Source: Paraburkholderia edwinii (GTDB lineage Bacteria > Pseudomonadota > Gammaproteobacteria > Burkholderiales > Burkholderiaceae). Taken from it: DNA of 64,000 nt. The notes beneath the pieces are model-generated. The model did no database searches. It had not been told where the DNA came from and saw only the letters and a program-made list of their open reading frames with translations. Location: the NCBI RefSeq assembly GCF_019428685.1, contig NZ_CP080095.1, positions 2,852,001 through 2,916,000 of the forward strand. Reading direction: 5' to 3'. Position 1 is the first letter of the stretch. Each line of letters opens with the position of its first letter. The translations under genes were made by a program, and so were the position numbers. This document shows, in pieces, positions 60,568 to 64,000 of this stretch.

Positions 60568-62229
60568 ATGACGATCGACATGGAAAAGAGGCAGCGCGCC
60601 TGCTCCCGTTTATTTGCGTTGCTGCTGTGCACGGCAGTAAGCGCCTGTGCGGTCGGCCCCGACTTCAAGGCGCCCAATGGACTCGGCCAGGACGAGCCCG
60701 CGCATTGGCGCGATCCGCAACGCGCGAACGACGCGGCAGCGAACGGCGACGCGCCGAAACCGGGCGCCGGTGCCGCGAAAGTGCCGGACGCAAGCACCGT
60801 TTCGTCGCACCCGACCGAAGACTCGGATCCGGACCCGCGCTGGTGGCGCACCTTCAACGATCCGACGCTCGACCGCCTGATCGCGCGCGCGGCGCAAAGC
60901 AATCTGGATCTGCGCGAGGCGGTGCTGCGCATCGAGGAAGCGCGCGCGCAGGTGCAAGGCGCGGCCGCGCAAGGTCTGCCCAACGTGCGCGCGACCGGCA
61001 GCTACACGCGCGAGCAGCTCGGCATCAAGGGCATTCTCGACGACGAAAACGTCGACCTCGATCAACTGGGCGCGCCCGGTTCTCCGGTCAATCAGATTGC
61101 GCCCGGCCAGGGCGCCGCGGTTCAGAACGGCGCGCGCAATCTCGTGAACCAGCTCGAACAGCCGATCAATCTGTGGCAGGCGGGCTTCGATGCATCGTGG
61201 GAACTCGATCTGTTCGGCCGCGTGCGGCGTTCGGTCGAAGCCGCCAATGCGCAGACGCAAGCGGCTGTCGAAAGCCGCAACGATGCACTGCTGTCGCTCG
61301 AAGGCGAAGTCGCGCAGAACTATATGCAGCTGCGCGGCGCGCAGGCGCAGTTCAATATCGCGAAGCGCCTGGTCGACGAGCAGAACGGCGTGCTGACGCT
61401 CACGCAAAGCCAGGCGAAAGTGGGCCTTGCGAGCCAGCAGGACGTGCAAAGCGCAGCGGCCCAGCTCGAATCGACACGCGCGCAGCTGCCGCAATTCGAG
61501 CAGCAGATCGTGCAGGCGTTGAATGGCCTGTCGTATCTGCTCGCCGAGCCGCCGGGCGCGCTCGACGACGAACTATCGACGCCCGGCGCGGTACCGCCCG
61601 TGCCGCCCGTCGTCGCGACGGGCTTGCCGTCGACGCTGGCGCGCCGGCGTCCCGATATCCGCCGCGCCGAAGCGGATTTGCATGCGGCAACCGCGAACGT
61701 CGGTGTCGCGGTCGCGCAGTTCTACCCGGACATTTCGCTGACGGGGCAAATCGGCTTGCGCGGCACGCACGCGAGCGACCTCGCGCGCTGGTCACATCTG
61801 TTCTACTCGTTCGGACCATCGGTTTCGCTGCCGATTTTCGAGGGCGGCGCACTCGTGTCGAATCTGAAGGTGTCGAAAGCGCAGCAGGCGGAGGCCGCGC
61901 TCGAATACCGCAAGACCGTGCTGCTCGCGTTGCGCGACGTCGATAACGCGCTTGCCGTGTATCGCACTGACCAGGCGCGGCGCACCTCGCTCGAGCGCAG
62001 CGCGGCCGCGCAGCAGGACGCGTTCGATCTTGCTCGCGAAAGCTACCGGAAGGGGCTGACGAACTTTATCGATGTGCTCGATGCGGAACGGCAGCTTTCT
62101 CAGGTGCGGCAACAGTATGCGCAAAGCACGACGCAGGTCAGCACCGATCTCGTCGCGCTGTATAAGGCGCTGGGCGGCGGGTGGGAAGCGACGCCCGACC
62201 CGAAGCAAATTGCATCTCCAACGTCGTAA
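60568..62229 (+). CDS. Outer-membrane efflux lipoprotein (NodT/OprM-like)
   Basis: A 553-residue TolC-family outer-membrane channel. The signal ends in the lipobox AVSAC (Cys 27), followed by AVGPDFKAP, the standard start of NodT-family lipoproteins. A Pro/Ala-rich insertion (about 45-85) precedes RWWRTFNDPTLDRLI. The two TolC repeats and typical LARRRPDIRRAEADLHAATANVGVAVAQFYPDISL are present. It starts 2 bp after emrB, completing the tripartite pump. Confidence 0.92.
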   Translation: MTIDMEKRQRACSRLFALLLCTAVSACAVGPDFKAPNGLGQDEPAHWRDPQRANDAAANGDAPKPGAGAAKVPDASTVSSHPTEDSDPDPRWWRTFNDPTLDRLIARAAQSNLDLREAVLRIEEARAQVQGAAAQGLPNVRATGSYTREQLGIKGILDDENVDLDQLGAPGSPVNQIAPGQGAAVQNGARNLVNQLEQPINLWQAGFDASWELDLFGRVRRSVEAANAQTQAAVESRNDALLSLEGEVAQNYMQLRGAQAQFNIAKRLVDEQNGVLTLTQSQAKVGLASQQDVQSAAAQLESTRAQLPQFEQQIVQALNGLSYLLAEPPGALDDELSTPGAVPPVPPVVATGLPSTLARRRPDIRRAEADLHAATANVGVAVAQFYPDISLTGQIGLRGTHASDLARWSHLFYSFGPSVSLPIFEGGALVSNLKVSKAQQAEAALEYRKTVLLALRDVDNALAVYRTDQARRTSLERSAAAQQDAFDLARESYRKGLTNFIDVLDAERQLSQVRQQYAQSTTQVSTDLVALYKALGGGWEATPDPKQIASPTS

Positions 62230-62337
62230 AGAGAACACACCGGAGGGCTTTACAGGTATATCGTTTGCAATTGAGTGGTTAGCGAAGCGCGACTCGCCGT
62301 CGCGCACCAAAGTCGTCCTCTCATCGGCAGATCGATC

Positions 62338-63402
62338 ATGCAGAGCCGCCCGCCCGCCTTGCCGCGCATTTCCGTGGTCGTCCTGACGCATGATCGCGCC
62401 GGCCAACTCGTGGGCACGCTCGCCCGCCTCGCGTCCTTGCCCGAGCAGCCGCCCGTGATCGTCGCGGACAACGCTTCGCACGACGATACGGTCAAGCTCG
62501 TCGATATGCTGTTTCCTCAGGTGCGCGTGGTCCAGTGCGGCGCCGATCTCGGCGCGGCGGGCCGCAATCGCGCGGTTGCGTGCGTGCGCACCGACTATGT
62601 CGCGTTCTGCGACGACGACAGCTGGTGGGAACCCGGCTCGCTTGCACTGGCCGTGAAGCTGCTCGACGGCGCGCCGCAGGTCGCGGTGCTCAATGCGCGT
62701 GTCGTGACCGGTGAACACGGCGCGCTCGATCCGCGCTGCCGTCTGATGGCGGGAAGCCCGCTCGCGGCGGCCGGCTGTGCCGGGCCGGGCCTGGGACCCA
62801 CCGTCGCGACGTATATCGCGGGCGCCTGCGTGTTTCGCACGTCGGTGTTCCGGGCGGTGGGCGGGTACGAGCGGCGCTTCGGCCTCGGCGGCGAGGAAGC
62901 GCTTGTCGCGCTCGATGTGCTCGATGCGGGCCACGCGATCGCCTATTGCAATGACCTGATCGTGCGCCGCGGTGCTTTTGCGTCGGCTGCCGAAGCGGCC
63001 GCAGATAACCCCGCGGATCACCCTCTACGCCGGCGCAGCGATAAGCGACTGGGGTCCGGCAATGCATGCCCTGGCGAAGACGCGTTGCAGCGACGCGTGC
63101 TGGCGCGCAACGCAGTATGGGTCGCCTGGATGCGGCTGCCGTGGCGCGATGTCGGCCGGTCGATGTGCGGCGCGCTCGCGACCTTTGCGCACGAGCACAC
63201 GTTGTGGCGCGACGGCAAGGCGATGATCGGCGGGCTGCCGTGGGCGCTCGTCAATCGTCATAGGGTCAACGCGCAGGTGCTGGCGATGCGCGCCGAGATG
63301 CGGGCCACCGAGCGGCGTCTCGCGCACGGCGCGCAGCCGGAGCGAGATGCGCAGCACGCGAAACACCACACGGTAGCCGAGCCGCGTTCGCACGATCATT
63401 GA
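62338..63402 (+). CDS. Family 2 glycosyltransferase
   Basis: A 354-residue GT-A enzyme. RISVVVLTHDRAGQLVGTLARL begins the domain, VADNASHDDT and AFCDDDSWWEPGSL (DDD nucleotide-sugar/metal motif near residue 92) follow, and GACVFRTSVFRAVGGYERRFGLGGEEALVALDVL is the acceptor-side motif with the catalytic-type Glu pair. The C-terminal 120 residues have no membrane helix and are basic. It stands alone; the acceptor is not known. Confidence 0.85.
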   Translation: MQSRPPALPRISVVVLTHDRAGQLVGTLARLASLPEQPPVIVADNASHDDTVKLVDMLFPQVRVVQCGADLGAAGRNRAVACVRTDYVAFCDDDSWWEPGSLALAVKLLDGAPQVAVLNARVVTGEHGALDPRCRLMAGSPLAAAGCAGPGLGPTVATYIAGACVFRTSVFRAVGGYERRFGLGGEEALVALDVLDAGHAIAYCNDLIVRRGAFASAAEAAADNPADHPLRRRSDKRLGSGNACPGEDALQRRVLARNAVWVAWMRLPWRDVGRSMCGALATFAHEHTLWRDGKAMIGGLPWALVNRHRVNAQVLAMRAEMRATERRLAHGAQPERDAQHAKHHTVAEPRSHDH

Positions 63403-63479
63403 CCGTTGCGACGAGGGCGACGGCGGGCGCGCGTTCGTCACAACACGTTTGTCACAACGCCTCTGTCACGCGGCGTTGA

Positions 63480-64000
63480 TTACCCCTTCTGCTTCCGGCT
63501 CAACGCATCGAGTGCCCAGCGCAATTGCCGGTCGGTGGCGCGCAACCGCAATTCGTCGGACGCAAGCGCCGCCAGCGCGGCCAGCGTCTCGCGCGCTTCT
63601 TCATCGAGCTCGCGCGGCTCGTAGTCCATCACGCATAGGGAGCCGAGCGCAAATCCGTCCTGATCGACAACCGGCGCGCCCGCGTAGAAACGGAAGCATG
63701 GGCCGCCGGCCACCGCCGGATTGTCCGAGAAGCGCGGATCGTCGGCCAGGTTCGATGCAACGAGCACGTCGCGCTGCAGGATCGTGTGGTTGCACAGCGC
63801 CCAGCTGCGCGGCGTTTCAGTAAAGCCTTCGAGGCCGTAGCGCGACTTGAACCACTGGCGTTGTGCGGTCAGCACCGTCAACAGCGCGATCGGCGCCTTG
63901 AGCGCGCGGCTTGCGAGCCACGTCAGGCGGTCGAATGCGTCTTCGGGCGGCGTGTCGACGAAGCCCGCGCGTTCGAGCGCGACGAGGCGCTGCGCTTCGT
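63480..64000 (-). CDS. GAF domain sensor protein (5' partial)
   Basis: The visible 173 residues are the C-terminal part of a frame open through the window end. They form a GAF domain of the type starting ALERAGFVDTPPEDAFDRLTWLASRALKAPIALLTVL, with WFKSRYGL, a CNHTI motif, DPRFSDNPAV, FRFYAGAPVV and GSLCVMDYEPREL. It ends with a helix and no output domain after GAF, so any PAS, kinase or GGDEF output would lie upstream or be absent. Ligand unknown. Confidence 0.87.
   Translation of the reverse strand, partial: EAQRLVALERAGFVDTPPEDAFDRLTWLASRALKAPIALLTVLTAQRQWFKSRYGLEGFTETPRSWALCNHTILQRDVLVASNLADDPRFSDNPAVAGGPCFRFYAGAPVVDQDGFALGSLCVMDYEPRELDEEARETLAALAALASDELRLRATDRQLRWALDALSRKQKG

Noticed and set aside
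62254..62263. AGGTATATCG, a possible ModE half-site before the GT2 gene
   Set aside because: No matching left half at the required spacing; likely chance.

Overview
The window is a high-GC chromosome segment. Its codon usage, Porin_4-type porin, DUF2325 protein, HipBA, caa3 oxidase and small proline-rich proteins point to a Burkholderiaceae member (Burkholderia/Paraburkholderia/Caballeronia-like). This is judged from protein resemblance only. I saw no rRNA, tRNA, CRISPR array, insertion sequence or prophage, and coding density is high. The first and last genes are cut by the window ends.

Region 1 (1-14.1 kb) is a molybdate island after a partial flavin disulfide reductase and an MFS exporter. 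It holds modA, a fused modB-modC permease/ATPase, a two-domain molbindin (Mop), a small sulfite-oxidase-fold oxidoreductase, a porin, an HTH-only ModE regulator, a DUF2325 protein, an unrecognised helical protein and a Tat-exported molybdenum hydroxylase pair (IorB/IorA type). Four 24-bp dyads with the geometry CG-N2-ATAT-N8-ATAT-N2-CG lie upstream of modA/mop, the sulfite-oxidase-like gene, the DUF2325 gene and the unrecognised gene. They match the known ModE box layout, so I read the region as one ModE regulon that includes two genes of unknown function.

Region 2 (14.3-24 kb) carries mscL, an exported epoxide hydrolase and a complete D-alanyl-D-alanine scavenging operon (ddpXABCDF). Region 3 (23.2-30.4 kb) has a hipBA module preceded by five regularly spaced TACAG-N8-CTGTA operators, a membrane diguanylate cyclase, a Pr6Pr-type membrane protein and an acyl-CoA dehydrogenase/NodS-like methyltransferase/GT2 operon.

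Region 4 (30.8-42.2 kb) has a Rieske-reductase fusion, then on the minus strand a TPP enzyme (PoxB-like), caa3-type cytochrome oxidase genes, an unrecognised three-helix membrane protein, a triheme cytochrome c and kup. Region 5 (42.4-49.7 kb, plus strand) has an enolase-superfamily enzyme, a membrane protein, a gluconate-dehydrogenase-subunit-3/GMC pair, an SDR and a GH15 enzyme. The triheme cytochrome may serve the GMC dehydrogenase and pass electrons to the oxidase.

Region 6 (49.8-64 kb) has an MFS/SDR pair and a set of very small hydrophilic proteins. It also holds an EmrA-EmrB-OMF efflux system whose EmrA is separated from EmrB by a phospholipase D-VTT fusion and an EEP-family protein. 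A GT2 enzyme and a partial GAF protein follow. Three genes here lack a clear Shine-Dalgarno and are overlapped by short upstream reading frames, suggesting translational coupling.
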